DNA of 64,000 nucleotides from Tepidimonas alkaliphilus (lineage in GTDB: Bacteria; Pseudomonadota; Gammaproteobacteria; Burkholderiales; Burkholderiaceae_C): positions 78,929-142,928 of the forward strand of contig NZ_VJNB01000006.1 in assembly GCF_007556595.1 (NCBI RefSeq). The letters run 5' to 3'. Positions 42,658 to 52,955 of this stretch are shown here, in pieces. Both the position numbers and the translations under genes were made by a program. The stretch's first letter is position 1, and each line of letters begins with the position of its first letter. The notes below the pieces were generated by a model. The model was given only the letters and a program-made list of their open reading frames with translations. It did no database searches and was not told the origin of the DNA.

Positions 42658-43197
42658 ATGGCACGTTTCCAACAGCTCTACCGCGAAAAAATCGCGCCGG
42701 CGCTGCAAAAGCAGTTTGGCTACAAATCGGTGATGGAAGTGCCGCGCATCACCAAGATCACGCTCAACATGGGCGTGGGCGAGGCGGTGGCCGATAAAAA
42801 GGTGCTGGAAAACGCGGTTGCCGATCTGGCCAAAATCGCAGGTCAAAAGCCGGTGGTGACGCGCGCGCGCAAGGCGATTGCGGGGTTCAAGATCCGCCAA
42901 GGCCAGCCCATTGGCTGCATGGTGACGCTGCGCGGCGCCCGCATGTATGAGTTTTTGGATCGTCTGGTGACGATCGCGCTGCCGCGCGTGCGCGATTTTC
43001 GTGGCGTCTCGGCGCGCGCTTTCGACGGGCGTGGCAACTACAACATCGGCGTGCGCGAGCAAATCATCTTCCCTGAAATCGAATACGACAAGGTCGATGC
43101 GGTGCGGGGTCTGAACATCAGCATCACGACCACGGCCAAAACCGACGAAGAGTGCAAGGCGCTGCTCGCCGGGTTCCGTTTTCCGTTCAAGAATTGA
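42658..43197 (+). CDS. rplE: 50S ribosomal protein L5
   Basis: The 179-residue protein ([17 protein letters not shown]) shows [39 protein letters not shown] and the C-terminal [15 protein letters not shown]. It binds 5S rRNA in the central protuberance. I use ATG 42658 rather than 42652 because it matches the family start; rplX ends two bases earlier. Confidence 0.98.
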   Translation: MARFQQLYREKIAPALQKQFGYKSVMEVPRITKITLNMGVGEAVADKKVLENAVADLAKIAGQKPVVTRARKAIAGFKIRQGQPIGCMVTLRGARMYEFLDRLVTIALPRVRDFRGVSARAFDGRGNYNIGVREQIIFPEIEYDKVDAVRGLNISITTTAKTDEECKALLAGFRFPFKN

Positions 43198-43205
43198 GGT
43201 GATCC

Positions 43206-43511
43206 GTGGCCAAGCAAGCTCTGCTTCAGCGTGAACTCAAGCGCGCCAAGCTGGTCGCCAAGTTCGCCAAAAAATACAACGAACTGAAGGCTATCGCCAA
43301 AGACGCCAAGCGCTCTGCCGAAGAGCGCGAGGCGGCGCGGCTGGCCTTGCAGAAATTGCCGCGTAATGCCAATCCGACGCGGCAGCGCAACCGCTGCGGC
43401 ATCACCGGCCGTCCGCGCGGTACATTCCGCCAGTTCGGCCTGTCGCGCATGAAGATCCGTGAAATGGCTTTTGCGGGCGAAATCCCGGGCGTCATCAAGG
43501 CGAGCTGGTAA
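43206..43511 (+). CDS. rpsN: 30S ribosomal protein S14
   Basis: The 101-residue protein is the long, zinc-free type of S14. It starts with GTG ([15 protein letters not shown]) and ends with [20 protein letters not shown] and [13 protein letters not shown]. The CxxC pair of the short type is absent. It sits between rplE and rpsH as usual. Confidence 0.98.
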   Translation: MAKQALLQRELKRAKLVAKFAKKYNELKAIAKDAKRSAEEREAARLALQKLPRNANPTRQRNRCGITGRPRGTFRQFGLSRMKIREMAFAGEIPGVIKASW

Positions 43512-43531
43512 GTCGCGAAGGAGAACCCCAA

Positions 43532-43927
43532 ATGAGCATGAGTGATCCGATCGCCGACATGCTGACCCGCATCCGCAATGCGCAAATGGTCGAAAAAGCC
43601 TCGGTGTCGATGCCCGCATCCAAGCTTAAAGTTGCCATTGCGCAAGTGCTCAAAGACGAAGGTTACATCGACGGTTTCCAGGTCAAAGAGCAAAACGGCA
43701 AAAAAGAGCTTGAAATCGCCCTGAAATACTACGCCGGTCGTCCGGTGATCGAGCGCATCGAGCGGGTGAGCCGTCCGGGGCTGCGCGTTTATCGGGGGGC
43801 TAAGGAAATCCCTCAGGTGATGAATGGTCTGGGTGTTGCCATCGTCACCACGCCAAAAGGTGTGATGACCGACCGCAAGGCGCGTGCCGTCGGCGTGGGC
43901 GGAGAAGTGCTGTGCTACGTCGCGTAA
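43532..43927 (+). CDS. rpsH: 30S ribosomal protein S8
   Basis: The 131-residue protein shows [17 protein letters not shown], then [20 protein letters not shown], and ends with [16 protein letters not shown]8 binds helix 21 of 16S rRNA; in E. coli it also represses the spc operon at rplE. Whether a similar site exists at rplE here was not established. Confidence 0.98.
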   Translation: MSMSDPIADMLTRIRNAQMVEKASVSMPASKLKVAIAQVLKDEGYIDGFQVKEQNGKKELEIALKYYAGRPVIERIERVSRPGLRVYRGAKEIPQVMNGLGVAIVTTPKGVMTDRKARAVGVGGEVLCYVA

Positions 43928-43952
43928 TGCGGGAGCGGAAGGAGCAAGATCG

Positions 43953-44486
43953 ATGTCTCGTGTAGCCAAAGCGGCCATCGCCATCCCGCAAGGCGTTGAG
44001 GTGGTGATTGGCCAAGAACAGATCAGCGTGAAAGGCGCGCTTGGGGCGTTGGCGTTGGCGCTGAACCCGCGCGTCAAGGTTGTCCAGGAAGGCGGCAAGC
44101 TCACCTTTGCGCCAACAGATTCTTCGCGTGAAGCGGATGCATTAAGCGGCACCGTGCGTCAATTGGTCAACAACATGGTCATTGGCGTCAGCAAAGGCTT
44201 TGAGCGCAAGCTGACGCTGGTGGGCGTGGGCTACAAAGCCGCGGCCCAAGGCAACAAGCTCAACCTCAACATCGGGTTTTCGCATCCAGTAGAAATGGTC
44301 ATGCCCGAAGGCATCAAGGTCGAAACCCCTTCGCCGACCGAGATCGTCATCAAAGGGGCCGATCGCCAACGGGTGGGTCAGGTGGCGGCTGAAGTGCGCG
44401 CGGTGCGTCCGCCTGAGCCTTACAAAGGCAAAGGCATTCGTTACGCGGACGAAACGGTGGTCCTCAAAGAGACCAAGAAGAAATAA
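43953..44486 (+). CDS. rplF: 50S ribosomal protein L6
   Basis: The 177-residue protein ([19 protein letters not shown]) has [16 protein letters not shown], the [20 protein letters not shown] motif and the terminal [16 protein letters not shown] signature. ATG 43953 follows GGAGCAAG. An earlier in-frame start would overlap rpsH and lacks homology. Confidence 0.98.
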   Translation: MSRVAKAAIAIPQGVEVVIGQEQISVKGALGALALALNPRVKVVQEGGKLTFAPTDSSREADALSGTVRQLVNNMVIGVSKGFERKLTLVGVGYKAAAQGNKLNLNIGFSHPVEMVMPEGIKVETPSPTEIVIKGADRQRVGQVAAEVRAVRPPEPYKGKGIRYADETVVLKETKKK

Positions 44487-44500
44487 CAGGAGCGCGCATC

Positions 44501-44866
44501 ATGTTGAACAAAAAACAACAGCGTCTGCGCCGCGCGCGCCAAACTCGTGTGCGCATCGCCCAGCAAGGCGCGGTGCGGTTGCAGGTGCATCGAACCAACT
44601 TGCACATTTACGCCAACATCATCTCGCCCGACGGCGGAAGAATTCTCGCGTCGGCCTCGACGTTGGAGCCCGAAGTGCGCGCCCAGCTTGGCGGCAAAGG
44701 CAAAGGTGGCAATGTGGCGGCGGCTGCCATCATCGGGCGCCGTATTGCCGAAAAAGCCAAAGCTGCAGGGGTCGAAAAAGTGGCGTTCGACCGCTCCGGC
44801 TTCAAATATCACGGTCGCGTCAAAGCGCTCGCCGAAGCCGCGCGTGAAGGCGGTCTGAAGTTTTGA
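44501..44866 (+). CDS. rplR: 50S ribosomal protein L18
   Basis: The 121-residue protein starts [20 protein letters not shown] and carries [20 protein letters not shown] and the C-terminal [20 protein letters not shown]. It binds 5S rRNA together with L5. Confidence 0.98.
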   Translation: MLNKKQQRLRRARQTRVRIAQQGAVRLQVHRTNLHIYANIISPDGGRILASASTLEPEVRAQLGGKGKGGNVAAAAIIGRRIAEKAKAAGVEKVAFDRSGFKYHGRVKALAEAAREGGLKF

Positions 44867-44883
44867 CGCTCGAGGTGACGCAA

Positions 44884-45405
44884 ATGGCAAAGATGCAAGC
44901 AAACGTCAAGACGGAAGGCGCAGACGACGGCCTGCGCGAAAAAATGATCGCGGTCAACCGCGTGACCAAAGTGGTCAAAGGCGGCCGCATCATGGCTTTT
45001 GCGGCGCTGACCGTGGTTGGTGATGGCGATGGCCGCATCGGCATGGGCAAGGGCAAGGCGCGCGAGGTGCCGTCCGCTGTGCAGAAGGCGATGGACGAAG
45101 CGCGCCGTTCGATGTTCAAGGTTTCGCTGAAAAACGGCACGCTGCACCACGAAGTGATCGGCGAGCACGGCGCCTCGCGCGTCATCATGATGCCGGCGCC
45201 CAAAGGCACGGGCATTATCGCCGGCGGCCCGATGCGCGCGGTGTTTGAGGTGATGGGGATCACGGACGTCGTGGCCAAAAGCCACGGCTCGACCAACCCA
45301 TACAACCTGGTGCGCGCCACGCTGGATGGGCTGCGCAAGTCCACCACGCCGGCTGAAGTTGCTGCCAAGCGCGGCAAGACCGTTGAAGAAATTTTGAGCG
45401 CCTGA
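44884..45405 (+). CDS. rpsE: 30S ribosomal protein S5
   Basis: The 173-residue protein ([20 protein letters not shown]) has the S5 N-terminal domain [40 protein letters not shown] and the C-terminal [22 protein letters not shown] 44884 is used because the family start follows; the frame opens 21 bases earlier. Confidence 0.98.
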   Translation: MAKMQANVKTEGADDGLREKMIAVNRVTKVVKGGRIMAFAALTVVGDGDGRIGMGKGKAREVPSAVQKAMDEARRSMFKVSLKNGTLHHEVIGEHGASRVIMMPAPKGTGIIAGGPMRAVFEVMGITDVVAKSHGSTNPYNLVRATLDGLRKSTTPAEVAAKRGKTVEEILSA

Positions 45406-45418
45406 TGACAGGGGATCG

Positions 45419-45607
45419 ATGATGACGACCACCACCCCAACCATCAAGGTCAAATTGGTGCGCAGCCCGATTGGCTGCAAAGAAAGCCACCGGGCAACCG
45501 TGCGGGGGTTGGGTTTGCGCAAGCTTGGCAGCGTGCGCGAACTGCAGGATACCCCGGCGGTGCGCGGCATGATCAACAAAGTGAGCTACCTCGTGCAGGT
45601 GCTCTGA
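45419..45607 (+). CDS. rpmD: 50S ribosomal protein L30
   Basis: The 62-residue protein contains [20 protein letters not shown] and [20 protein letters not shown], the entire L30 fold. Two ATG codons in a row (45419 and 45422) could start it. It lies between rpsE and rplO as in the standard spc operon. Confidence 0.96.
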   Translation: MMTTTTPTIKVKLVRSPIGCKESHRATVRGLGLRKLGSVRELQDTPAVRGMINKVSYLVQVL

Positions 45608-45623
45608 GATCCGGAGGATCGGC

Positions 45624-46055
45624 ATGGAACTCAACACGCTCAAGCCCGCACCGGGAGCTAAAAAAGCGCGCCGGCGCGTCGGACGCGGTATCGGTTCCGG
45701 TCTTGGCAAAACCGCTGGTCGCGGGCACAAGGGTCAAAAATCCCGTTCCGGCGGTTTCCATAAGGTCGGCTTCGAGGGCGGTCAAATGCCGCTGCAGCGG
45801 CGGCTGCCCAAGCGCGGCTTCAAATCACCCACGGTGAAATACAACGCCGAAGTGACGTTGGCTGCCCTGCAAAAGCTCGGTCGAACCGAGGTTGACCTGC
45901 TGACGTTGAAGCAGGCAGGGCTGGTTCCCCAGTTGGCCCGCAAGGTCAAAGTGATCAAAACCGGGGAAATCACGATCGCGGTCAAGTTGCAGGGTGTCGC
46001 AGCGACCGCGGGTGCGAAGGCGGCCATCGAAGCGGCTGGCGGCAGCGTCGCTTAA
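45624..46055 (+). CDS. rplO: 50S ribosomal protein L15
   Basis: The 143-residue protein starts [20 protein letters not shown] and has the Gly-rich [20 protein letters not shown] loop, [20 protein letters not shown] and the C-terminal beta domain ending EAAGGSVA. It is a late-assembly 50S protein. Confidence 0.98.
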   Translation: MELNTLKPAPGAKKARRRVGRGIGSGLGKTAGRGHKGQKSRSGGFHKVGFEGGQMPLQRRLPKRGFKSPTVKYNAEVTLAALQKLGRTEVDLLTLKQAGLVPQLARKVKVIKTGEITIAVKLQGVAATAGAKAAIEAAGGSVA

Positions 46056-46090
46056 GCTCTCCCCACGCATCGATGTGAGGCAACTGCACT

Positions 46091-47407
46091 GTGGCCAACA
46101 GCGTCACCACTCTTGCCAAAACCGGTAAATACGGTGACTTGGCGCGCCGGTTGTGGTTCCTGATCGGGGCCTTGGTGGTCTATCGAATCGGGGCGCACAT
46201 TCCGGTGCCCGGCATCGACCCGGTTCAGCTTGAGCAGCTCTTCAAAGGGCAGCAAGGCGGCATCCTGAGCTTGTTCAACATGTTCTCGGGCGGAGCGCTG
46301 TCGCGCTTCACCGTGTTTGCGCTTGGGATCATGCCCTACATCTCCGCGTCGATCATCATGCAATTGATGACCTACGTGATCCCGGCGTTTGAGCAGCTCA
46401 AAAAAGAAGGTGAGAGTGGTCGACGCAAGATCACCCAATACACCCGTTACGGCACTTTGGTGTTGGCGATCTTCCAAGCGCTTGGCATTGCGCTGGCTTT
46501 GGAAAGCTCGCCCGGCTTGGTGATCGAGCCCGGTTTGGCTTTCCGCTTTACGGCGGTGGTGAGTTTGGTCGCCGGCACGATGTTTTTGATGTGGCTGGGC
46601 GAACAAATCACCGAGCGAGGTCTCGGCAATGGGATATCCATTTTGATTTTCGCCGGGATTGTGGCGGGCCTGCCCAGCGCGATCGGAGGCTTGTTGGAGT
46701 TGGTGCGCACAGGCGCGATGAGCATTCTGGCCGCCATCTTCATTGTGGCGCTGGTGATCGTCGTGACCTACGGCGTGGTGTTCGTGGAGCGGGGCCAGCG
46801 CAAGATCTTGGTGAACTACGCCCGTCGCCAGGTGGGTAATAGGGTTTATGGGGGTCAGTCTTCCCATCTGCCGCTTAAACTCAACATGGCTGGGGTGATT
46901 CCGCCGATTTTCGCCTCCTCGATCATCCTGCTTCCATCCACATTGGTCAGCTGGATGAGCACAGGTGACGGCACCCGCTGGTTGCGCGATTTGGCCGCGG
47001 CGCTTTCGCCGGGGCAGCCGGTTTACGTTGTGCTGTATGCGGCGGCCATTGTGTTCTTCTGCTTTTTCTACACCGCGCTGGTGTTCAACAGCCGCGAGAC
47101 CGCCGACAACTTGAAGAAAAGCGGAGCCTTCGTTCCGGGTATTCGTCCGGGTGAGCAGACTGCCCGGTATATCGATCGAATTCTTCTGCGCTTGACGGCT
47201 GTAGGCGCGATTTACATTACGCTGGTGTGCCTGCTACCGGAGTTTCTGATCCTTAAATACAACGTGCCGTTTTATTTTGGCGGCACGTCGCTGCTGATCA
47301 TCGTGGTGGTGACGATGGACTTCATGGCGCAGGTGCAAAACTACGTCATGTCGCAGCAGTATGAGTCGCTGCTGAAAAAGGCTTCGTTCAAAGCCACAGG
47401 TGCATAA
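46091..47407 (+). CDS. secY: Protein translocase channel subunit SecY
   Basis: The 438-residue inner-membrane protein has ten helices. Signatures are [20 protein letters not shown], the plug region [55 protein letters not shown] and [20 protein letters not shown]. It begins with GTG 46091. It forms the SecYEG channel for export and membrane insertion. Confidence 0.98.
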   Translation: MANSVTTLAKTGKYGDLARRLWFLIGALVVYRIGAHIPVPGIDPVQLEQLFKGQQGGILSLFNMFSGGALSRFTVFALGIMPYISASIIMQLMTYVIPAFEQLKKEGESGRRKITQYTRYGTLVLAIFQALGIALALESSPGLVIEPGLAFRFTAVVSLVAGTMFLMWLGEQITERGLGNGISILIFAGIVAGLPSAIGGLLELVRTGAMSILAAIFIVALVIVVTYGVVFVERGQRKILVNYARRQVGNRVYGGQSSHLPLKLNMAGVIPPIFASSIILLPSTLVSWMSTGDGTRWLRDLAAALSPGQPVYVVLYAAAIVFFCFFYTALVFNSRETADNLKKSGAFVPGIRPGEQTARYIDRILLRLTAVGAIYITLVCLLPEFLILKYNVPFYFGGTSLLIIVVVTMDFMAQVQNYVMSQQYESLLKKASFKATGA

Positions 47408-47411
47408 GGTC

Positions 47412-47630
47412 ATGGCGAAAGACGATGTAATTGAAATGCAGGGCGAGGTGATTGAAAACCTCCCGAACGCAACGTTCCGTGTCAAGCTGGAAAATGGGCA
47501 CGTCGTGCTCGGACATATTTCCGGCAAGATGCGAATGCATTACATCCGCATTTTGCCCGGCGACAAGGTAAAGGTTGAGCTTACCCCGTACGACCTGACT
47601 CGGGCTCGCATTGTCTTTCGCGCCAAGTGA
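47412..47630 (+). CDS. infA: Translation initiation factor IF-1
   Basis: The 72-residue OB-fold protein ([20 protein letters not shown]) contains [20 protein letters not shown] and ends [13 protein letters not shown] 47412 is the family start; the frame opens at 47400 inside the secY end. It is located between secY and rpmJ, the usual betaproteobacterial place. Confidence 0.98.
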   Translation: MAKDDVIEMQGEVIENLPNATFRVKLENGHVVLGHISGKMRMHYIRILPGDKVKVELTPYDLTRARIVFRAK

Positions 47631-47665
47631 GTTTAGTGTTTTCGATGTTTGAAGGAGCGTTCATC

Positions 47666-47779
47666 ATGCGCGTGACCCCATCGGTAAAGAAAATGTGCCG
47701 TAACTGCAAAATCATTCGCCGCCACGGCGTGGTGCGGGTAATTTGCAGCGATCCGCGGCATAAGCAGCGTCAAGGCTGA
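47666..47779 (+). CDS. rpmJ: 50S ribosomal protein L36
   Basis: The 37-residue protein starts [20 protein letters not shown] and ends [13 protein letters not shown]. The Cys11, Cys14, Cys27 and His32 set is the zinc-binding (C+) type. GAAGGAG lies upstream of the ATG. The gene is short but unmistakable by position between infA and rpsM. Confidence 0.97.
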   Translation: MRVTPSVKKMCRNCKIIRRHGVVRVICSDPRHKQRQG

Positions 47780-47798
47780 CCTTATCGCGAGGAATCTT

Positions 47799-48164
47799 AT
47801 GGCTCGTATTGCTGGCATCAACATCCCGCCGCACAAGCACACCGAAATTGGCTTGACGGCCATTTACGGCATTGGGCGAAGCCGCGCTCGGCAAATTTGC
47901 GACGCGTGCGGTATTCCTTACTCCAAAAAGGTCAAGGATCTGACCGACGCCGAGTTGGAAAAAATCCGCGAACAGGTTAGCCGCTACACCATCGAAGGCG
48001 ACCTGCGCCGCGAAGTGACGATGAACATCAAGCGGCTGATGGACATTGGCTGTTATCGCGGTTTTCGCCATCGCCGTGGTTTGCCCGTGCGGGGGCAGCG
48101 CACGAAGACGAATGCGCGTACCCGCAAAGGGCCGCGTCGCGCTGCCCAACCGCTGAAGAAATGA
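47799..48164 (+). CDS. rpsM: 30S ribosomal protein S13
   Basis: The 121-residue protein ([20 protein letters not shown]) has [40 protein letters not shown] and the basic [19 protein letters not shown] tail that contacts P-site tRNA. Confidence 0.98.
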   Translation: MARIAGINIPPHKHTEIGLTAIYGIGRSRARQICDACGIPYSKKVKDLTDAELEKIREQVSRYTIEGDLRREVTMNIKRLMDIGCYRGFRHRRGLPVRGQRTKTNARTRKGPRRAAQPLKK

Positions 48165-48184
48165 CGTGAACGGAAAGTTTGGTT

Positions 48185-48589
48185 ATGGCTAAAGCTCCTA
48201 CCGCTAACGCTGCTGCGCGGGTGCGCAAAAAAGTCCGTAAGAATATTTCTGACGGTGTCGCCCACGTGCATGCGTCGTTCAACAACACCATCATCACCAT
48301 CACCGACCGCCAAGGTAACGCCATTGCATGGTCGTCGGCGGGTGGCCAAGGTTTCAAAGGTTCGCGCAAATCGACGCCGTTTGCGGCTCAGGTGGCAGCT
48401 GAAGCGGCGGGGCGTGCGGCCATGGAGCAAGGGATCAAAAATCTGGACGTCCAGATCAAAGGCCCGGGCCCCGGTCGGGAGTCGTCGGTGCGGGCGCTCG
48501 GCGCGCTGGGCATTCGGATCACGTCGATTTCTGACGTGACGCCGATCCCGCATAACGGTTGTCGTCCACCCAAGCGCCGCCGAGTCTAA
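48185..48589 (+). CDS. rpsK: 30S ribosomal protein S11
   Basis: The 134-residue protein has [40 protein letters not shown] and the C-terminal [18 protein letters not shown]. It lies on the platform of the 30S. ATG 48185 is chosen over 48179 for family length. A 199-bp gap with no gene follows before rpsD. Confidence 0.98.
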   Translation: MAKAPTANAAARVRKKVRKNISDGVAHVHASFNNTIITITDRQGNAIAWSSAGGQGFKGSRKSTPFAAQVAAEAAGRAAMEQGIKNLDVQIKGPGPGRESSVRALGALGIRITSISDVTPIPHNGCRPPKRRRV

Positions 48590-48748
48590 CCAGCGCAAGC
48601 AGCGCCCAAGTGTAGTTACGCTAAAATAGCTCGCCTTGCGGTTCAGGTTCCCTCATAGGCAAGCCGCACATTGACGTTTAGTTTAAAGTCCACCGCCAGC
48701 GCTCCCAAAAAGCTGCGCCTCAAAGCGACAGTTCCTTCGCGCTGGCTC

Positions 48749-48768
48749 CCGCGACTAAAACATCGCGG
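48749..48768 (+). promoter_or_regulatory. Hairpin just upstream of rpsD
   Basis: CCGCGA-CTAAAACA-TCGCGG forms a 6-bp stem that ends about 20 bases before the rpsD GTG and abuts the AGGAAAGGA ribosome-binding region. The gap rpsK-rpsD (48590-48788) also has a -10-like TAAAAT at 48622-48627 without a good -35. S4 autoregulation in this gap is possible but unproven. Confidence 0.4.
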
Positions 48769-48788
48769 TAGTGAGGAAAGGAAGACCA

Positions 48789-49412
48789 GTGGCACGTTAC
48801 CTAGGCCCCAAAGCCAAACTGTCTCGCCGTGAAGGCACCGATTTGTTTTTGAAGAGCGCGCGGCGCTCCATCAGCGACAAAGCCAAATTCGATACCAAGC
48901 CGGGTCAGCACGGGCGGACTTCAGGCGCGCGCACGTCGGATTATGGCTTGCAGTTGCGCGAGAAGCAAAAGGTCAAGCGCATGTATGGCGTGCTGGAGCG
49001 GCAGTTCCGCCGTTATTTTGCGGAGGCCGAGCGTCGGCGCGGCAACACCGGCGCCAATTTGTTGGCCATTTTGGAGTCCCGCCTGGACAACGTCGTCTAT
49101 CGCATGGGTTTTGCTTCCACCCGGGCCGAGGCGCGGCAGTTGGTGTCGCACAAGGCGATCGCGGTCAATGGGCAGACGGTCAACATTCCTTCGTACCTGG
49201 TCAAGCCCGGCGATGTGATTGCCGTGCGGGAAAAGGCGCGTCAGCAGACCCGCATCAAAGAGGCGCTGGAGCTGGCCAAGCAGATTGGCTTCCCTGGCTG
49301 GGTGGAAGTGGCCGCGGACAAGTATGAAGGCGTGTTTAAGAAAGTGCCGGATCGCGACGAATTTGGAGCCGATATCAACGAATCGCTGATCGTTGAGCTC
49401 TATTCGCGTTGA
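48789..49412 (+). CDS. rpsD: 30S ribosomal protein S4
   Basis: The 207-residue protein (GTG 48789; [19 protein letters not shown]) contains [20 protein letters not shown], the S4 domain [20 protein letters not shown] and [20 protein letters not shown]. It is a primary 16S-binding protein and in E. coli a repressor of the alpha operon. Start chosen for homology and the AGGAAAGGA upstream. Confidence 0.98.
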   Translation: MARYLGPKAKLSRREGTDLFLKSARRSISDKAKFDTKPGQHGRTSGARTSDYGLQLREKQKVKRMYGVLERQFRRYFAEAERRRGNTGANLLAILESRLDNVVYRMGFASTRAEARQLVSHKAIAVNGQTVNIPSYLVKPGDVIAVREKARQQTRIKEALELAKQIGFPGWVEVAADKYEGVFKKVPDRDEFGADINESLIVELYSR

Positions 49413-49526
49413 TCGGGCGGATGCCGCAAATTAGCTCTCCCGGAACTCGCAGTCAGCGAGCTCCGGGATTTTGTGCTCGATCGGCCTCGATCGGCCCACG
49501 AGCCGAGGGTCATGAAGGAAGTCCGT

Positions 49527-50513
49527 ATGCTGAATAACCTGCTCAAACCCAAGACCATCCACGTCGAGCGCATCTCGCCCCATCGCGCGGAGGTGACGCT
49601 GGAGCCCTTCGAGCGGGGCTACGGGCACACGCTGGGTAACGCCTTGCGCCGCGTGCTGCTGTCGTCGATGGTGGGGCACGCGCCGACCGAGGTCACGATC
49701 GCGGGGGTGTTGCATGAGTTTTCCACGATCGATGGGGTGCAAGAAGATGTGGTCAACATCCTGCTCAACCTCAAAGGCGTGGTCTTCAAGCTGCACAACC
49801 GCGATGAGGTGACGTTGAGTTTGCGCAAAGAGGGGGAAGGTCCGGTCAAGGCGGGCGACATCCAAACGCCGCATGATGTGGAAATTCTCAACCCCGAGCA
49901 TGTGATTGCGACCCTGGCGCCCGGCGGCAAGCTCGACATGCAAATCAAGGTCGAGAAGGGCCGCGGCTATGTGCCGGGCAATATGCGCAAGGGCGATGAC
50001 CATCGCAACAGCATTGGGCGAATTGTGTTGGACGCCTCGTTTTCGCCGATCAAACGGGTCAGCTACTCGGTGGAAAACGCTCGCGTGGAGCAGCGCACCG
50101 ACCTGGACAAGCTGGTGTTGGACATCGAGACCAACGGCTCCATCGGCCCGGAAGAAGCCGTGCGGGCTGCAGCCAAAATTCTGGTGGAGCAGCTGTCGGT
50201 GTTCGCGCAGCTGGATGGCGGCACCGCGTTCGATGCGGCTCCGGCGGCCAAGTCCGGCGCCCCGGCGTTTGATCCTATCTTGCTGCGCCCGGTGGATGAA
50301 CTTGAACTGACCGTGCGCTCGGCCAATTGCCTCAAGGCCGAAAACATTTACTACATCGGCGACCTGATCCAGCGCACCGAAAATGAGCTGCTGAAAACCC
50401 CCAATCTTGGGCGCAAGTCGCTCAACGAGATTAAAGAGGTGCTCGCCTCGCGCGGTTTGACGCTGGGCATGAAGCTGGAGAACTGGCCCCCAGCCGGGCT
50501 TGAAAAGCGCTAA
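49527..50513 (+). CDS. rpoA: RNA polymerase alpha subunit
   Basis: The 328-residue protein ([20 protein letters not shown]) has the dimerisation domain [40 protein letters not shown] and [20 protein letters not shown]. The C-terminal domain contains [20 protein letters not shown] and [23 protein letters not shown] 49527 follows AAGGAAG by six bases; the earlier ATGs (49473, 49512) precede the family start. Confidence 0.98.
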   Translation: MLNNLLKPKTIHVERISPHRAEVTLEPFERGYGHTLGNALRRVLLSSMVGHAPTEVTIAGVLHEFSTIDGVQEDVVNILLNLKGVVFKLHNRDEVTLSLRKEGEGPVKAGDIQTPHDVEILNPEHVIATLAPGGKLDMQIKVEKGRGYVPGNMRKGDDHRNSIGRIVLDASFSPIKRVSYSVENARVEQRTDLDKLVLDIETNGSIGPEEAVRAAAKILVEQLSVFAQLDGGTAFDAAPAAKSGAPAFDPILLRPVDELELTVRSANCLKAENIYYIGDLIQRTENELLKTPNLGRKSLNEIKEVLASRGLTLGMKLENWPPAGLEKR

Positions 50514-50607
50514 AGCCCGCGCAACCTCGTAATCTTCACCTTCCCACCTGTGACCCCCGGCGGTACCTGATCCGGCCGCCGGCGATGACAACGAAAGGAG
50601 CCTTCCC

Positions 50608-51018
50608 ATGCGTCACGGACACGGACTGCGCAAACTCAACCGCACCAGTGCGCACCGCCAGGCGATGCTGCGCAACATGGCCAACTCGCTGCTCAAGCAC
50701 GAGGCCATCAAGACCACGCTGCCCAAGGCCAAGGAGCTGCGCCGCGTGGTCGAGCCGCTGATCACGCTGGCCAAGAAGCCGTCGCTGGCCAACCGTCGCT
50801 TGGCGTTCAATCGCCTGCGTGACCGCGAGACGGTGGTCAAGTTGTTTAACGAGCTGGGCCCGCGCTATCAGAACCGTCCGGGTGGCTACACCCGCATCCT
50901 GAAGATGGGCTTCCGCGTTGGCGACAACGCCCCGATGGCCTACATGGAACTGGTCGATCGCCCCGGGCCGACCGCCGAAGGCGGCGAAGCCGCCGCCGAG
51001 GCTGGCAAGGCCGAGTAA
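50608..51018 (+). CDS. rplQ: 50S ribosomal protein L17
   Basis: The 136-residue protein starts [20 protein letters not shown] and contains [20 protein letters not shown] and [20 protein letters not shown]. It closes the alpha operon. A -10-like TATAAT for the following tRNA begins eight bases after its stop. Confidence 0.98.
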   Translation: MRHGHGLRKLNRTSAHRQAMLRNMANSLLKHEAIKTTLPKAKELRRVVEPLITLAKKPSLANRRLAFNRLRDRETVVKLFNELGPRYQNRPGGYTRILKMGFRVGDNAPMAYMELVDRPGPTAEGGEAAAEAGKAE

Positions 51019-51031
51019 GTCGTGCTATAAT
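51003..51031 (+). promoter_or_regulatory. Promoter for the initiator tRNA
   Basis: TATAAT (51026-51031) matches the -10 consensus, with TGGCAA (51003-51008) 17 bp upstream inside the end of rplQ. The tRNA begins 12 bases after the -10. Confidence 0.6.
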
Positions 51032-51043
51032 TTTCGTCTCTGA

Positions 51044-51120
<77 letters not shown>

Positions 51121-51155
51121 AACAAGCGTCCCAGAACGTCCCTTCCCGTTCCAAA

Positions 51156-51192
51156 CCCCCTAGGAAATCAACGTCCTAGGGGGTTTTTCTTT
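51156..51192 (+). terminator. Intrinsic terminator after the tRNA
   Basis: CCCCCTAGG pairs with CCTAGGGGG around a 10-base loop, followed by TTTTTCTTTT. A perfect 9-bp stem with a U tract ends the rplQ/tRNA transcript. Confidence 0.9.
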
Positions 51193-51262
51193 TCCCAGAC
51201 CGTCCCCAGCCGTGCCCTTGCATCCCGTCCAAAAGTGGACAAAATTCTGGACAAGGCCGGGC

Positions 51263-51295
51263 AAGTGGACAAGACAGGCTGATCCTTGTCCACTT
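51263..51295. repeat. 11-bp inverted repeat downstream of mmsA
   Basis: AAGTGGACAAG and CTTGTCCACTT are exact complements with 11 bases between. Related GTGGACAA/TGGACAA words occur at about 51234-51255. No U run follows on either strand, so a classical terminator is not supported. It lies 60 bp after the mmsA stop. Confidence 0.55.
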
Positions 51296-51356
51296 CGGGG
51301 GGGCGCCCCAGCCTGGCCGATCCCCGCCGCGCGCGGCGGGGGCGGCTGGCTCAACA

Positions 51357-52871
51357 TCACTGGCTCGTCGGCATGACAAAGGACGGACCCTTTGGCGTGC
51401 TTTCGGGCCAGCGCTGCATGACGCTCTTCTGCCGCGTGTAGAAGCGCACGCCTTCTTCGCCATAAACGTGCAGGTCGCCGAAGAGGCTCGCTTTCCAACC
51501 GCCGAAGCCGTGCCAGGCCATCGGCACCGGAATCGGCACGTTGATGCCGACCATGCCGACCTGGATGCGGCGCGCGAACTCGCGCGCGGTGTGGCCGTCG
51601 CGCGTGAAGCAGGCCACCCCGTTGCCGTAGGCATGGCGGTGGATCAGCTCCACCGCCTCCGACAGCGTGGCCACGCGCACGCATGACAGCACCGGGCCGA
51701 AGATCTCCTCGCGCCAGATGCGCATGTGCGGCTGCACGTGGTCGAACAGCGTGCCGCCGAGCCAGAAGCCGCCGGCGCAGCCCGGGCCGGCCTGGGCCGG
51801 GTCGAACGCGCGGCCGTCCACCACCAGTCGCGCGCCTTCGGCCACGCCGCTGTCGATCAGCTCGACGATGCGCTGCCGCGCCGCGGCGCTGACGATGGGG
51901 CCCATCTCGGCTTGCGGATCGAGGCCGTCGCGCACCTTGAGCGCGCGCGTGCGGGCTTCCAGCGCCGGCAGGATGCGCTCGGCCACGTCGCCCACCAGCA
52001 CCGCGACCGAAATGGCCATGCAGCGCTCGCCGGCGGAGCCGAACGCCGAGCCGATCAGCGCATCCACCGCCTGCTCGAGGTCGGCATCGGGCATCACGAC
52101 CATGTGGTTCTTGGCGCCGCCCAGCGCCTGCACGCGCTTGCCGTGCGCGGCGCCGGCGGCGTAGAGCTGGCGCGCCACCGGGGTGGAGCCGACGAAGCTC
52201 ACCGCCGCCACCTGCGGATGCACGAGCAGCGCCTCCACCGCGTCCTTGTCGCCCTGCACGACGTTGAAGACGCCGTCCGGCAGCCCGGCCTCGCGCAGCA
52301 GCTCCGCGAGCAGGATCGACGGCGTCGGGTCCAGCGGGCTGGGCTTGAGCACGAAGGTGTTGCCGCACGCGAGCGCCAGTGGAAACATCCACATCGGCAC
52401 CATCGCCGGAAAGTTGAACGGCGTGACGCCCGCCACCACGCCCAGCGGCTGGCGCAGCGTCCAGTTGTCGATGCCGCCGCCGACCTGCTCGGTGTAGTCG
52501 CCCTTGAGCAGCTGCGGGATGCCGCAGGCGAACTCGACGATCTCGATGCCGCGCTGCACCTCGCCGCGCGCATCCGCCAGCGTCTTGCCGTGCTCGGCGG
52601 TGATGGCGCGCGCCAGCTCGTCGTGGTGGCGGTGCAGCAGCTCCAGAAAGCGCAACAGCACGCGCGCGCGGCGCACCGGCGGCGTGTCGGCCCAGGCGGG
52701 GAAGGCCGCCGCCGCGGCCTGCACGGCGGCCTCGACCTCGGCGGCGCCGCCGAGCGCGACGTGCGCGGTGACGGCGCCGGTGGCGGGGTTGGTGACGGCT
52801 TGCGTGCGGCCGCTCGCGCCGGGGTGGCGGCGGCCGTCGATCCAGTGCGGAATGGGGGTCGGGTGGCTCAT
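51357..52871 (-). CDS. mmsA: CoA-acylating methylmalonate-semialdehyde dehydrogenase
   Basis: The 504-residue aldehyde dehydrogenase matches Mms[21 protein letters not shown] near the N-terminus, [40 protein letters not shown], the catalytic [18 protein letters not shown] (Cys in ERC) and [20 protein letters not shown]. It turns (methyl)malonate semialdehyde into propionyl/acetyl-CoA in valine, inositol or beta-alanine breakdown. No mmsB or other pathway gene is beside it. The divergent LysR-type gene is the probable regulator. Confidence 0.92.
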   Translation of the reverse strand: MSHPTPIPHWIDGRRHPGASGRTQAVTNPATGAVTAHVALGGAAEVEAAVQAAAAAFPAWADTPPVRRARVLLRFLELLHRHHDELARAITAEHGKTLADARGEVQRGIEIVEFACGIPQLLKGDYTEQVGGGIDNWTLRQPLGVVAGVTPFNFPAMVPMWMFPLALACGNTFVLKPSPLDPTPSILLAELLREAGLPDGVFNVVQGDKDAVEALLVHPQVAAVSFVGSTPVARQLYAAGAAHGKRVQALGGAKNHMVVMPDADLEQAVDALIGSAFGSAGERCMAISVAVLVGDVAERILPALEARTRALKVRDGLDPQAEMGPIVSAAARQRIVELIDSGVAEGARLVVDGRAFDPAQAGPGCAGGFWLGGTLFDHVQPHMRIWREEIFGPVLSCVRVATLSEAVELIHRHAYGNGVACFTRDGHTAREFARRIQVGMVGINVPIPVPMAWHGFGGWKASLFGDLHVYGEEGVRFYTRQKSVMQRWPESTPKGPSFVMPTSQ

Positions 52872-52918
52872 GCGCGGGCAGTCTAGGTAGCGGGGTGCAA
52901 GTCCACAAGCCCGCTGAC

Positions 52919-52935
52919 CTGAACGGATGGTTCAG
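52919..52935. promoter_or_regulatory. LysR-type operator between mmsA and its regulator
   Basis: CTGAAC-GGATG-GTTCAG is a perfect interrupted palindrome, and a GTGAAC half-site repeats downstream at 52940-52945. It lies in the 84-bp divergent promoter region, the usual position for a LysR binding site. Confidence 0.65.
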
Positions 52936-52955
52936 TTTGGTGAACAATCGGGCCG

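Noticed and set aside
51121..51356. Phage or island attachment site at the 3' end of the initiator tRNA
   Set aside because: No integrase gene or repeat of the tRNA end occurs nearby. The GTGGACAA words lie 100-180 bp away from the tRNA and look unrelated to it.
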